A stretch of 64,000 nucleotides of DNA from Bacteroidales bacterium (lineage in GTDB: Bacteria > Bacteroidota > Bacteroidia > Bacteroidales > UBA3663), in contig JAILKE010000024.1 in NCBI GenBank assembly GCA_024694125.1, forward strand, positions 1 to 64,000, read 5' to 3'. The notes under the pieces are model-generated. The model was given only the letters and a program-made list of their open reading frames with translations. It did not search any database and had not been told where the DNA came from. The position numbers and the translations under genes are program-made. Shown in pieces: positions 45,333 to 54,964 of the stretch. Position 1 is the stretch's first letter, and the number at the start of each line of letters is the position of its first letter.

Positions 45333-45680
45333 ATGAAAAGGATTGAAGCAATTATTCGCAAGACGAAGTTTGACGAGGTCAAAGAGGCCTTGCTCAACTC
45401 CGACATCAACTGGTTTGAATACCACGACGTGCATGGCATCGGCCAGAGTCGTGAGGAGCGTATCTATCGAGGCGTACAGTATTCTACCGACGTGATTGAA
45501 CGTGTTGCCATCACTATCGTGTGCCGCAACCAGTTCGTTGATTCCACCATCAAGGCTATCATCTCGACGGCGCAGACTGGTGAAGTGGGCGACGGACGAA
45601 TCTTTGTCAGTGAGATGGTCGATACCTGGAGCATCCGCACAGGTGAACATGGTGATGACGTACTCCGTGATAAGAAGTAA
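45333..45680 (+). CDS. glnK: PII nitrogen regulatory protein (GlnK/GlnB type)
   Basis: A 115-residue PII protein. It forms trimers that sense ATP/ADP and 2-oxoglutarate and plug the Amt channel. The T-loop reads HGIGQSREERIYRGVQY. It is one residue shorter than the Escherichia coli loop and has lost the KGHTE part, but Tyr50 aligns with the modified Tyr51. The B-loop TGEVGDGRIFV is normal. It lies directly before amt, the classic glnK-amt pair, although 233 bases of repeats separate them. Confidence 0.94.
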   Translation: MKRIEAIIRKTKFDEVKEALLNSDINWFEYHDVHGIGQSREERIYRGVQYSTDVIERVAITIVCRNQFVDSTIKAIISTAQTGEVGDGRIFVSEMVDTWSIRTGEHGDDVLRDKK

Positions 45681-45817
45681 TTAAGGTATTGTTTAATTTC
45701 GTAGGGACTCAGATTGGGAAAACTATTTTAATAATAAGGAGTTAAAGGAGACAGTAACGGCAATAAAGTCAATGACTATAGGAACGTCAATGATGTAAGG
45801 AACGATAGTAACGACAC

Positions 45818-45898
45818 TACTCATTACTCTCTACCCTTTACTCATTACCCATTACTCTTTACTCATTACCCTTTACTCATTACTCTCTATTCCCTACA
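45818..45898. repeat. Heptanucleotide tandem array (CTCATTA/CCCTTTA)
   Basis: Eleven or so units such as CTCATTA, CTCTCTA and CCCTTTA, ending just before amt. It is preceded by GGAACGATAG, related to the TATCGTCC core. Confidence 0.85.
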
Positions 45899-45913
45899 CA
45901 AATATTTACTATT

Positions 45914-47167
45914 ATGAACGATATTTCACTTTCTCTCGATACAGTATGGATGTTGCTGGCTGCAATGTTGGTCTTCTGGATGCAACCTGGTTTTGCACTG
46001 TGTGAAGCAGGTTTTACCCGCAGCAAAAACACCGCAAATATCTTGTTCAAGAACTTCGTCGATTTCATCTTAGGTTCGTTGCTCTTCTGGTTGGCAGGTT
46101 TCGGCATCATGCACGGATCGAATGGTGAGGGTTTCATGGGAATGCCCAACTGGGGCGATCTCACATTCTATAGCGGCGACCTGCCGGTGGAGGGCTTCCT
46201 GATGTTCCACACCGTATTCTGCGCCACAGCCGCCACGATCGTTTCGGGCGCCATGGCAGAGCGTACCAAGTTCTCCATGTATGTGATCTACAGCGCTATC
46301 ATCTCGCTCTTCATCTACCCCATCGAGGGTCACTGGACCTGGGGTGGAGGTTGGCTCTGCAACGGCGCAGATGGCAGCTTCATGATGGAGACATTCGGCG
46401 CAACGTTCCACGACTTTGCCGGTTCGGCCATCGTACATAGCGTGGGTGGCGTATTGGCACTGGTAGGCGCTATCTTCCTGGGTGCACGCCGTGGCAAGTA
46501 TGCTGCTGATGGCAGCAGCCGTGCCATCCCTGGTCACTCACTCACACTGGCTGCCCTGGGCGTCTTCATCCTGTGGTTGGGTTGGTTCGGTTTCAACCCT
46601 GGTTCACAGCTTGCAGCATCAGGCGAAGTCAACCGTACAGCCATCAGCCACGTATTGCTCACCACCAATCTGGCAGCTGCTGCAGGTGGTCTGGGTACCA
46701 TGATCGTAACGTGGATCAAGTATCGCAAGCCATCGCTCTCACTGACTCTGAATGGTGTATTGGCCGGTCTGGTCGGTATCACAGCTGGTTGTGACCTCGT
46801 TTCGCCTGTAGGCGCCGTCATCATCGGTCTGGTATGCGGCATCGTGCTGGTATTCAGCATTGAGTTCATCGATCACCGTCTGCACATTGACGATCCTGTA
46901 GGTGCCAGCAGCGTACACGGTGTGTGCGGTATCCTGGGTACCCTGATGACCGGTCTGCTTGCAGTGGATGGCGGACTCTTCTATGGCGACGGTTGGGGCT
47001 TCTTCGGCGCACAGGCTTTCGGTGTATTGATCATCGACCTCTGGGCTGCTGTATGTGGCGTGATCCTGTTCGGCGCTATCAAGAAACTGCACGGTCTGCG
47101 TGTCGATTCCCGTATCGAGGAGGAGGGCCTGGATGTGTACGAGCACGGAGAAAGCTGTTACAACTAA
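45914..47167 (+). CDS. amt: Ammonium transporter
   Basis: Amt conducts ammonium into the cell. Its 417 residues give eleven membrane helices, opening MLLAAMLVFWMQPGFALCEA. The twin-histidine pair of the pore is visible in GSAIVHSVGG and ASSVHGVCGILG, and the signature DFAGSAIVHSVGGVLALVGA is intact. The cytoplasmic C-terminus (LHGLRVDSRIEEEGLD) carries the conserved regulatory segment that couples subunits and meets PII. Context with glnK, asnB and gltBD indicates nitrogen control. Confidence 0.96.
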   Translation: MNDISLSLDTVWMLLAAMLVFWMQPGFALCEAGFTRSKNTANILFKNFVDFILGSLLFWLAGFGIMHGSNGEGFMGMPNWGDLTFYSGDLPVEGFLMFHTVFCATAATIVSGAMAERTKFSMYVIYSAIISLFIYPIEGHWTWGGGWLCNGADGSFMMETFGATFHDFAGSAIVHSVGGVLALVGAIFLGARRGKYAADGSSRAIPGHSLTLAALGVFILWLGWFGFNPGSQLAASGEVNRTAISHVLLTTNLAAAAGGLGTMIVTWIKYRKPSLSLTLNGVLAGLVGITAGCDLVSPVGAVIIGLVCGIVLVFSIEFIDHRLHIDDPVGASSVHGVCGILGTLMTGLLAVDGGLFYGDGWGFFGAQAFGVLIIDLWAAVCGVILFGAIKKLHGLRVDSRIEEEGLDVYEHGESCYN

Positions 47168-47189
47168 TCGCTCTGGAGAGCGAACGGTT

Positions 47190-47281
47190 GTAAAATTAAA
47201 AGTTAACAATTAAAAATTACCCTTCGGCGCGATGCCTTTGGCAATTATAATTAAAAGTTAACAATTAACAATGAAAAATTA
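47190..47281. repeat. Heptanucleotide arrays (ATTAAAA/GTTAACA), two blocks
   Basis: Blocks at 47191-47219 and 47248-47281 with the same units, separated by a G/C-rich stretch CCCTTCGGCGCGATGCCTTT. Confidence 0.7.
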
Positions 47282-47434
47282 ATTCCCCGCGGAAGATTCT
47301 TTAAAAATAAAGGAGTTAACGGGCAATGAAATAACTTGCATTAGGGAAAATGGATTAAATCACGGATTGTCCGTTAACTTCTATTTTACTATTAACTACT
47401 CTTTATAAATTACTCTAAACAATTGAATTGCGTT

Positions 47435-48124
47435 ATGAAAAAGTATATGGTTATCATGCTGGCAGCTGCCATGGCAGTTGCAGCCGAAGCACAAGATAAG
47501 ACAGAGGTTACATTGGGCACCGACTTGGTGAGCAGTTATATATGGCGTGGACAGGAACTGGGCGACGTGAGCCTGCAACCTGCATTGGGTGTGAGTCGCG
47601 CAGGACTGAGCCTCTCTGCCTGGGGAAGTGTCGGACTGTCAGACCCATCGGATGCCAAGGAGTTGGACCTGACCCTGGCCTACAGCGTGGGCGGACTGAA
47701 CGTAGGTGTGACCGACTACTGGTTCAGCGTCGGCAACTACTTCGACTACGCCGCACACACCACTACCCATGTGTGGGAGGCCAATGTAGGTTACGACTTC
47801 GGTCCCCTCAGTGCACAGTGGTACACCAACATAGCCGGCGATGACGGTGTCAACGAGGATGGCGACCGCGCCTACTCCAGCTACCTCGAACTGGCTGCAC
47901 CCTTCACCCTGGGTGAAGTGGACTGGACCGCTTCGGTCGGAGTCGTACCCTTTGCCACCTCGTTCTATGGTACCGACGGCTTTGCAGTGACCCACCTCGG
48001 TCTGCGAGCCTCCAAGCAGCTCAGCACCTCGGAGAGTTTCTCGCTCCCCATTTACGCTGGCTTGTCGGCCAATCCTTGCAGCGAGCGGATGTACTTCTAC
48101 GTAGGCATCAGCCTGGGTCTGTGA
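47435..48124 (+). CDS. Putative outer-membrane beta-barrel protein
   Basis: About 229 residues from the ATG at 47435, with a signal peptide MKKYMVIMLAAAMAVAAEAQ. The rest alternates polar and aromatic residues in amphipathic strands, with GTDLVSSYIWRGQEL at the mature start and a terminal YFYVGISLGL ending as barrel strands do. It resembles the small porin-like (TorF-type) proteins encoded beside ammonium transport and GOGAT genes in Bacteroidales. It may help ammonium or small solutes cross the outer membrane, but that is inference from position. Confidence 0.72.
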   Translation: MKKYMVIMLAAAMAVAAEAQDKTEVTLGTDLVSSYIWRGQELGDVSLQPALGVSRAGLSLSAWGSVGLSDPSDAKELDLTLAYSVGGLNVGVTDYWFSVGNYFDYAAHTTTHVWEANVGYDFGPLSAQWYTNIAGDDGVNEDGDRAYSSYLELAAPFTLGEVDWTASVGVVPFATSFYGTDGFAVTHLGLRASKQLSTSESFSLPIYAGLSANPCSERMYFYVGISLGL

Positions 48125-48146
48125 CCCGCCCGCCTCAGTTCATCGC

Positions 48147-48178
48147 ACCTCACAGTCACCCACGGGGTACTGTGAGGT
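48147..48178 (+). terminator. Hairpin after the porin-like gene
   Basis: ACCTCACAGT (48147-48156) pairs perfectly with ACTGTGAGGT (48169-48178). There is no T-run. Confidence 0.45.
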
Positions 48179-48251
48179 ATCGATGACAGTGCGAACGGTC
48201 CGCCGTTGCTACCCGATCAGAGTACGCTTCGTGTACGATGAGGTAGGGATG

Positions 48252-48298
48252 ACCAATCGCACACCAATCGCATTCCAATCGCACACCAATCGCACTCT
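48252..48298. repeat. Four tandem 11-bp units (CCAATCGCACA)
   Basis: Units CCAATCGCACA, CCAATCGCATT, CCAATCGCACA and CCAATCGCACT follow end to end. The unit differs from the GTCACTTCCCT family but has the same 11-base period. Confidence 0.8.
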
Positions 48299-48409
48299 CA
48301 ACGTAGGGACAGCGCATTGGTTATTGTAGCAGATTGGACCAATAAACAGTCATGAAAAACCTGTAACAGGAAATATAGATAAAAAATGTAATTAATAATC
48401 GGAACATAG

Positions 48410-48492
48410 AACCCTTGGTCCTTTGTACTTAGTAACTTGGTCCTTTGTACTTAGTAACATGGTCCTTTGTACTTTGTTCCTTAGTCCCTTAA
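48410..48492. repeat. Heptad-based array before asnB
   Basis: Units such as TCCTTTG, TACTTAG and TAACTTG give a 21-22 base higher-order repeat. The array ends 5 bases before the asnB start. Confidence 0.8.
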
Positions 48493-48496
48493 AATT

Positions 48497-50200
48497 ATGT
48501 GTGGTATAGCTTGTATATTGGACATTGATGACCAGACCCCGCAGTTGCGGCAGAAGGCACTCCGAATGAGTCAGAAGATCCGTCACCGCGGACCAGACTG
48601 GAGCGGCATCTACGTCGGACCATCAGCCATATTGGCCCATGAGCGACTCAGCATCGTGGACCCAGTTTCCGGAGGGCAGCCCCTCTATTCGCCCGATCGT
48701 CGTCAGGTACTTGCCGTCAATGGAGAGATATACAATCACCGCGAGATACGACGCACGTTGGCTGGACGGTACGAGTTCAGTACCGGTTCGGACTGCGAGG
48801 TCATACTGGCGCTCTATCGCCAGTGGCGTGAGCAGGGAACCGACGATGCGACCTGGCTCTTCGAACAGCTGAACGGCATCTTTGCCTTCTGTCTGTACGA
48901 CGAGGAGACCGACCAGTACCTGGTGGGCCGAGATCCTATCGGCGTCATACCGCTCTACATTGGGCATGACAGCGAGGGCCGATGCTACGTGGCATCGGAG
49001 CTGAAGGCGCTCGAGGGATTCTGCGACACATACGAACCCTTCCTGCCCGGCCATTACTACAGCAGCCGGAGCAAGAAACAGACATGTTGGTATAAGCGCG
49101 ACTGGATGACTTGGCGTCCAGAGTCGTCCAGCCGCCAGCCAACTTATCAAGAGAGCGTGACGGCAGTGCACGATGCACTCGAGGCAGCCGTCAAGCGTCA
49201 GCTGATGTGCGATGTCCCCTACGGCGTATTGCTGTCGGGCGGACTGGACAGTAGCGTCACATCGGCCATTGCGATGCAGTACTCACAGCGCCGCATCGAG
49301 AGCAATGACACCGAACATGCCTGGTGGCCACGGCTGCACTCCTTTGCCGTGGGACTGAAGGGTGCACCTGACCTGGCCAAGGCCCGCGAGGTGGCCGAAC
49401 ATATCGGTACGGTGCATCACGAGATCAACTACACGATACAGGAGGGTCTGGATGCCATCCGCGACGTGATCTATTATATCGAGACGTACGATGTCACCAC
49501 CGTGCGTGCCTCGACCCCTATGTACCTGCTGGCCCGTGTCATCAAGTCGATGGGCATCAAGATGGTCCTGTCCGGCGAGGGTGCCGACGAGGTCTTCGGC
49601 GGGTATCTCTATTTCCACAAGGCGCCCGATGCACGCGAGTTCCACGAGGAGACGGTGCGCAAACTGGGCAAACTCTATCAGTACGATTGCCTACGCGCCA
49701 ACAAGTCGCTTGCTGCATGGGGCATCGAGGGCCGAGTACCATTCCTGGACAAGGAGTTCCTGGACGTAGCCATGTCGGTGCCTGCCGAGCACAAGATGTG
49801 CCCTGGCAAGACCGTCGAGAAGAAAGTGGTGCGCGATGCCTTCTCGTCCATCCTGCCCGAGAGCGTGGCATGGCGTCAGAAGGAGCAGTTCTCCGACGGC
49901 GTGGGTTACTCATGGATCGACACCCTGAAGGAGATTACCTCCGCTGCCGTCACGGACGAGCAGATGGCACACGCCGCCGAGCGTTTCCCCATCAACACTC
50001 CTATGTGCAAGGAGGAGTATTACTACCGCTCTATCTTCGAGGAGCATTTCCCCTCCGAGAGCGCAGCCCGCTCCGTACCTCACGAGGCGAGCGTAGCCTG
50101 CTCTACAGCCAAGGCCCTCGAATGGGATGCCCGCTGGAAGAACATGAACGAGCCGTCGGGTAGAGCGGTAACGGACGTTCACTCGGCTGCTGCCGAGTGA
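48497..50200 (+). CDS. asnB: Asparagine synthase, glutamine-hydrolysing
   Basis: AsnB makes asparagine from aspartate, ATP and glutamine. The N-terminal nucleophile hydrolase domain begins MCGIACILD, with Cys2 exposed after Met removal. The synthetase domain has the PP-loop LLSGGLDSSV and SGEGADEVFGGY. Its 567 residues match the family. It lies between amt and gltB on the same strand, with repeat arrays on both sides. This suggests separate transcription or processing of neighbours. Confidence 0.95.
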   Translation: MCGIACILDIDDQTPQLRQKALRMSQKIRHRGPDWSGIYVGPSAILAHERLSIVDPVSGGQPLYSPDRRQVLAVNGEIYNHREIRRTLAGRYEFSTGSDCEVILALYRQWREQGTDDATWLFEQLNGIFAFCLYDEETDQYLVGRDPIGVIPLYIGHDSEGRCYVASELKALEGFCDTYEPFLPGHYYSSRSKKQTCWYKRDWMTWRPESSSRQPTYQESVTAVHDALEAAVKRQLMCDVPYGVLLSGGLDSSVTSAIAMQYSQRRIESNDTEHAWWPRLHSFAVGLKGAPDLAKAREVAEHIGTVHHEINYTIQEGLDAIRDVIYYIETYDVTTVRASTPMYLLARVIKSMGIKMVLSGEGADEVFGGYLYFHKAPDAREFHEETVRKLGKLYQYDCLRANKSLAAWGIEGRVPFLDKEFLDVAMSVPAEHKMCPGKTVEKKVVRDAFSSILPESVAWRQKEQFSDGVGYSWIDTLKEITSAAVTDEQMAHAAERFPINTPMCKEEYYYRSIFEEHFPSESAARSVPHEASVACSTAKALEWDARWKNMNEPSGRAVTDVHSAAAE

Positions 50201-50256
50201 ACAAAGGAAGTGACAAAGAAGTGACAAGGAAGTGACAGGGAAGTGACAAGGACGAA
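50201..50256. repeat. 11-bp repeat locus (GAAGTGACAAG)
   Basis: Four to five 11-base units ending in GGACGAAT, the complement form of the TATCGTCC family. It begins at the asnB stop. Confidence 0.8.
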
Positions 50257-50289
50257 TGAAACTACCTAATTGGAAAAGTAATTTGTAAA

Positions 50290-50378
50290 CTAACTTTTTG
50301 TACTTTGTATTTCTAACTTTTTGTACTTTGTACTTTGTCCCTTTGTCCTTAATCCAAGGTTCCTTTGTCCTTAAAAAA
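50290..50378. repeat. Heptad-based array (TACTTTG/TCCTTTG)
   Basis: Repeated ACTTTTTGTACTTTGT and CCTTTGT units between asnB and gltB. Confidence 0.75.
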
Positions 50379-50416
50379 GCGATTTCTAAATAATTAATCC
50401 ATAAAAAGTGTAACAT

Positions 50417-53400
50417 ATGACAAGTCATCAGGGACTGTACAGTCCTGCTTACGAACACGATGCTTGTGGTGTTGGCATGGTAGTCAACATCAATGGCAAC
50501 AAGAGTCATCAGTTGGTCGATGACGCCCTGCGCGTATTGGAAAATATGGAGCACCGTGGAGCCGAGACGCCCGACAAGACGGGCGATGGCGCCGGTATCA
50601 TGCTCCAGATTCCTCACGAGTTTATCCTGCTGCAGGGTATTCCAGTGCCCGAGAAGGGCCACTACGGCACCGGCCTGGTCTTCCTCCCCAAGAACGCCGA
50701 CCGCCAGTCGGAGATCCTCTCCGTAATGATAGAGGAGGTAGAGCGCGAAGGCCTCAACATCATGTACATACGCACGGTACCCACCTGTCCGGAGGTACTG
50801 GGCGATGCTGCGCGTGAAGTCGAACCCGACATCCGCCAGATCTTCATCACGGGCATAGCCGATGACCGCGTGCCCGTCTTCGAGCGCATATTGTACCGCA
50901 TCCGTCGCAAGATCGAGAACCGCATCAAGGATGAGGACTTCTACATCTGCTCGCTCTCCAACCGCAACATCATCTACAAGGGTATGCTCACCTCGAGCCA
51001 GTTGCGCCGTTACTATCCGGACCTGAGCAACAGCTACCTGACCAGTGGTCTGGCCCTGGTACACTCACGATTCTCGACCAACACGTTCCCCAAGTGGAAG
51101 TTGGCGCAGCCATTCCGTCTGTTGTGCCACAATGGCGAGATCAACACCATACGCGGCAACCGCGGCTGGATGCAGGCGCGCGAGAGCGTGCTCTCGTCAC
51201 CGGCATTGGGCAATATCCGCGACATAGCACCTATCCTGCAGTCGGACATGAGCGACTCAGCCAGTCTGGACAACGTACTGGAGTTCCTGCTCATGTCGGG
51301 CCTGAGCCTGCCCAAGGCTATGGCAGTGCTGGTTCCAGAGTCGTTCAACGACCTGAACCCTATCAGCGAGGACCTCAAGGCATTCTACGAGTATCACTCC
51401 ATCCTGATGGAGCCATGGGACGGTCCTGCAGCATTGCTGTTCAGTGATGGCCGATATGCAGGCGGAATGTTGGACCGCAACGGTCTGCGTCCGTCGCGCT
51501 ACACCATCACCAAGGGCGGTATGATGGTCGTGGCGAGCGAGGTAGGCGTGATGGACTTCGACCCCAGTGAGGTGGTCAGCAAGGGCCGTCTGCAGCCTGG
51601 CAAGATACTGCTCATCGATACCGAGGAGGGCAAGATTTACTACGACGGCGAGATCAAGGAGCAGTTGGCCCGCGAGTACCCCTATGCCCAGTGGCTATCG
51701 ACCAACCGCATACAGCTGGAGCGACTCAAGAGCGGCCGCAAGGTAGATAACTCCGTGCCCAACTACGAGCGTAAGTTGCGCCTGTTCGGCTTCGGCCAGG
51801 AGGACATCGACAAGACCGTCATCCCTATGTGTACCCAGGGTCAGGAGCCCGTGGCTGCCATGGGCAACGACACGCCGTTGGCAGTCATCTCGGACCGTGC
51901 ACAGGTCTTCTTCAACTACTTCCGCCAGCAGTTCGCGCAGGTGACCAACCCTGCCATTGACCCAATCCGCGAGGAACTCGTGATGTCGCTCACCGAGTAC
52001 ATCGGCGCAGTGGGCACCAACATCCTCACACCGTCCGAGTCCAACTGCAAGATGGTGCGTCTGCCACAGCCTGTATTGACCAATGCCCAGTTGGACATCC
52101 TGTGCAACATCCGCTACAAGGGCTTCAATACCAAGAAGGTGCCCATGCTGTTCGATATCAGCAAGGGCGAACTGGGACTGCAGCAGGCCATCGACCAGCT
52201 GTGCCGTCAGGCCGAGGCCTGTGTCGATGAGGGCGTCAACTACATCATCCTCTCTGACCGCGACGTGGATGCCACCCATGCAGCCATCCCATCGCTGCTG
52301 GCAGTGAGTGCCGTGCACCACTATCTGATCAGTGTGCAGAAGCGCGTACAGACTGCATTGATCGTCGAGTCCGGCGAGATACGCGAGGTGATGCACGCCG
52401 CACTGCTGCTGGGCTACGGCGCCAGCGCCATCTGCCCATATATGACCTTCGCCGTGCTGGATCGCCTGGTGGCTACCCACCGCATCCAGGAGGAGTACCA
52501 CACCGCCGAGAGCAACTACATCAAGGCTGTCGATAAGGGCCTGAAGAAGATCATGTCCAAGATGGGTATCTCCACCATCCGCAGCTACCGCGGTGCACAG
52601 ATATTCGAGGCCATCGGCCTGAGCGAGGACCTGCTGCGCCGTTACTTCGGCACCGAGATCAGCACCATAGGCGGCATCGGACTGCGCGAGGTGGCACGTG
52701 ATGCCATCGCCTTCCACCAGGAGGGCTTCGGCCCCGAACAGATCAACGAGTTCCTGCCCAACAACGGCCTGTTCAACTACCGCAAGGACGGCATCAAGCA
52801 TGCCTGGAACCCCGAGACCATCGCACAGCTGCAGATTGCTACGCACGAGGGTAACTACGAGAAGTTCAAGGCATGGGCGAACATCGTCGATGAGAAGGAG
52901 AAGCCTATCTTCCTGCGCGACTTCCTCACCTACCGCAAGGCTGCCAAGCCATTGCCACTGGAGAAGGTCGAACCGGTAGAGAGCATCGTCAAGCACTTCG
53001 TCACCGGCGCCATGTCGTTCGGCGCATTGAGCATCGAGGCGCACGAGGCGCTGGCATTGGCCATGAACAAACTCGGCGCACGCAGCAACACCGGCGAGGG
53101 CGGCGAGGACAATGCCCGCTACCACAGTGAGGTGGATGGCATCAGCCTGTCGTCCAAGACCAAGCAGATCGCCTCAGGCCGTTTCGGCGTGACAGCCGAG
53201 TACCTGGTCAATGCCGAGGAGATTCAGATCAAGGTCGCCCAGGGTGCCAAGCCTGGTGAGGGTGGTCAGTTGCCTGGTTTCAAGGTCAATGACATCATTG
53301 CCAAGACCCGTAACGCCATCCCTGGCATCTCGCTCATCTCGCCTCCGCCTCACCACGACATCTATTCGATCGAGGACCTGGCGCAGCTCATCTTCGACCT

Positions 53401-54904
53401 CAAGAACATCAACCCGACGGCTGCCGTCAGCGTCAAGCTGGTAGCCGAGAGCGGCGTCGGTACCATCGCTGCCGGTGTAGCCAAGGCTAAGGCTGACCTG
53501 ATTGTCATATCGGGCGCCGAGGGCGGTACAGGCGCATCGCCTGCCAGCTCTATGCGTTTCGCCGGCATCTCGCCCGAGATTGGACTGGCCGAGACCCAGC
53601 AGACACTGGTGCTGAATGGCCTGCGTGGTCAGGTCCGACTGCAGACTGACGGTCAGATCAAGACTGCCCGCGACGTGATCATGATGGCGCTGCTGGGCGC
53701 CGACGAGTATTCGTTCGGCACACTGCCTCTCATCGTGCTGGGTTGCGTCATGATGCGCAAGTGCAATACCAATACCTGTCCGGTGGGCGTGGCTACACAG
53801 GACGAACGTCTGCGTGCCCGCTTCCGTGGCCGCTACGAGTATGTGGTCAACTTCTTCACCTTCCTGGCTCAGCAGGTACGCGAGTATCTCGCCGAGATGG
53901 GCGTGGCACGACTGGAGGACATCATCGGCCGTACCGACCTCATCGAGCGCCGTCCCGTTGACCCTACATCCAAGCAGGCTACCATCGATCTGTCGCGCCT
54001 GTTGGCCAAACCTACAGCCGACCGTCCTCTCTGCTGGGATCATCGTCCATTCTCTACCATCGACCCCGTGCGCGACCAGGACATCATCCGTGCTGCCCAG
54101 CACGCACTGGAGAAGCAGGAGGAGGTCAATCTGGACTATGCCCTGCGCAACACCGACCGTGCCGTGGGTACGATGCTGTCGGGTGAGATTGCCCGCCGAT
54201 ATGGTGAGGCTGGTCTGCCGGACGATACCATCAACATCCGTTTCAAGGGCAGCGCAGGTCAGTCGTTCGGCGCCTTCCTGGCGCACGGCGTCACCCTCAA
54301 GCTCGAGGGCGAGTGCAACGACTACTTCGGCAAGGGCCTCTCGGGCGGTCGCATAGCTATCCTGCCTCCGGCTCGCCGCGGCATCGACTTTGCTGCCGAG
54401 GACAATATCATAGCCGGCAACACGGGCCTGTACGGCGCTACATCGGGCCAGCTCTTTGTCAATGGCAAGGTAGGCGAACGCTTCGGTGTACGTAACTCGG
54501 GCGCCACCGCCGTCATCGAGGGCGCAGGCGATCACTGCTGTGAGTACATGACCGGTGGCCGCGTAGTGGTACTGGGTGAGGTAGGACGTAACTTCGCTGC
54601 CGGTATGTCGGGCGGCGTAGCCTATGTCTGGGACCGCAACCACCACTTCGACTACTTCTGCAACATGGATATGGTCGAGATTAATCTGGTCGAGGAGTCG
54701 GCCTACCGCAAGGAACTGATGGAACTGGTGCGCAAGCATTATCTCTATACGGGTTCGCCTCTGGCTGGCCGTATGCTCGACAACTGGAACCAGTACGTCG
54801 ATGAGTTCATTCAGGTAGTGCCTATCGAGTACAAACGCGTTCTCGAGGAGGAGAAGATGCTCCGACTCCAGAAGAAGATTGCCGATATGCAGAGAGATTA
54901 TTAA
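50417..54904 (+). CDS. gltB: Glutamate synthase large subunit
   Basis: GltB hydrolyses glutamine and uses the ammonia to make glutamate from 2-oxoglutarate. The 1495-residue protein has a 16-residue propeptide before the catalytic Cys17 (DACGVGMVV). The glutaminase domain, central domain, FMN-binding barrel (GEGGQLPGFKVND, SGAEGGTGASPASS) and beta-helix GXGXG end follow. The 3Fe-4S cysteines are in CVMMRKCNTNTCPVG. It is followed by gltD after 60 bases that hold a palindrome. The leader has ATAAAAAGTGTAACA right before the start, a string also seen at 38230-38244. Confidence 0.97.
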   Translation: MTSHQGLYSPAYEHDACGVGMVVNINGNKSHQLVDDALRVLENMEHRGAETPDKTGDGAGIMLQIPHEFILLQGIPVPEKGHYGTGLVFLPKNADRQSEILSVMIEEVEREGLNIMYIRTVPTCPEVLGDAAREVEPDIRQIFITGIADDRVPVFERILYRIRRKIENRIKDEDFYICSLSNRNIIYKGMLTSSQLRRYYPDLSNSYLTSGLALVHSRFSTNTFPKWKLAQPFRLLCHNGEINTIRGNRGWMQARESVLSSPALGNIRDIAPILQSDMSDSASLDNVLEFLLMSGLSLPKAMAVLVPESFNDLNPISEDLKAFYEYHSILMEPWDGPAALLFSDGRYAGGMLDRNGLRPSRYTITKGGMMVVASEVGVMDFDPSEVVSKGRLQPGKILLIDTEEGKIYYDGEIKEQLAREYPYAQWLSTNRIQLERLKSGRKVDNSVPNYERKLRLFGFGQEDIDKTVIPMCTQGQEPVAAMGNDTPLAVISDRAQVFFNYFRQQFAQVTNPAIDPIREELVMSLTEYIGAVGTNILTPSESNCKMVRLPQPVLTNAQLDILCNIRYKGFNTKKVPMLFDISKGELGLQQAIDQLCRQAEACVDEGVNYIILSDRDVDATHAAIPSLLAVSAVHHYLISVQKRVQTALIVESGEIREVMHAALLLGYGASAICPYMTFAVLDRLVATHRIQEEYHTAESNYIKAVDKGLKKIMSKMGISTIRSYRGAQIFEAIGLSEDLLRRYFGTEISTIGGIGLREVARDAIAFHQEGFGPEQINEFLPNNGLFNYRKDGIKHAWNPETIAQLQIATHEGNYEKFKAWANIVDEKEKPIFLRDFLTYRKAAKPLPLEKVEPVESIVKHFVTGAMSFGALSIEAHEALALAMNKLGARSNTGEGGEDNARYHSEVDGISLSSKTKQIASGRFGVTAEYLVNAEEIQIKVAQGAKPGEGGQLPGFKVNDIIAKTRNAIPGISLISPPPHHDIYSIEDLAQLIFDLKNINPTAAVSVKLVAESGVGTIAAGVAKAKADLIVISGAEGGTGASPASSMRFAGISPEIGLAETQQTLVLNGLRGQVRLQTDGQIKTARDVIMMALLGADEYSFGTLPLIVLGCVMMRKCNTNTCPVGVATQDERLRARFRGRYEYVVNFFTFLAQQVREYLAEMGVARLEDIIGRTDLIERRPVDPTSKQATIDLSRLLAKPTADRPLCWDHRPFSTIDPVRDQDIIRAAQHALEKQEEVNLDYALRNTDRAVGTMLSGEIARRYGEAGLPDDTINIRFKGSAGQSFGAFLAHGVTLKLEGECNDYFGKGLSGGRIAILPPARRGIDFAAEDNIIAGNTGLYGATSGQLFVNGKVGERFGVRNSGATAVIEGAGDHCCEYMTGGRVVVLGEVGRNFAAGMSGGVAYVWDRNHHFDYFCNMDMVEINLVEESAYRKELMELVRKHYLYTGSPLAGRMLDNWNQYVDEFIQVVPIEYKRVLEEEKMLRLQKKIADMQRDY

Positions 54905-54907
54905 TCA

Positions 54908-54941
54908 GACCCCCCCTTCCCCCCTGCATAGGGGGGAGATT
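54908..54941 (+). repeat. C/G-rich palindrome between gltB and gltD
   Basis: AGACCCCCCC, TT, CCCCCCTG, CATA, GGGGGG. Third copy of the element at 25070 and 25664. Its position could form a partial terminator or processing stem that sets the gltB to gltD ratio. Confidence 0.75.
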
Positions 54942-54964
54942 CTTCTCAGTTTATAATATTTACT

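Noticed and set aside
50662-54739. Long antisense open frames in gltB
   Set aside because: Shadow frames of a well-conserved enzyme with strong codon bias; no independent signals.
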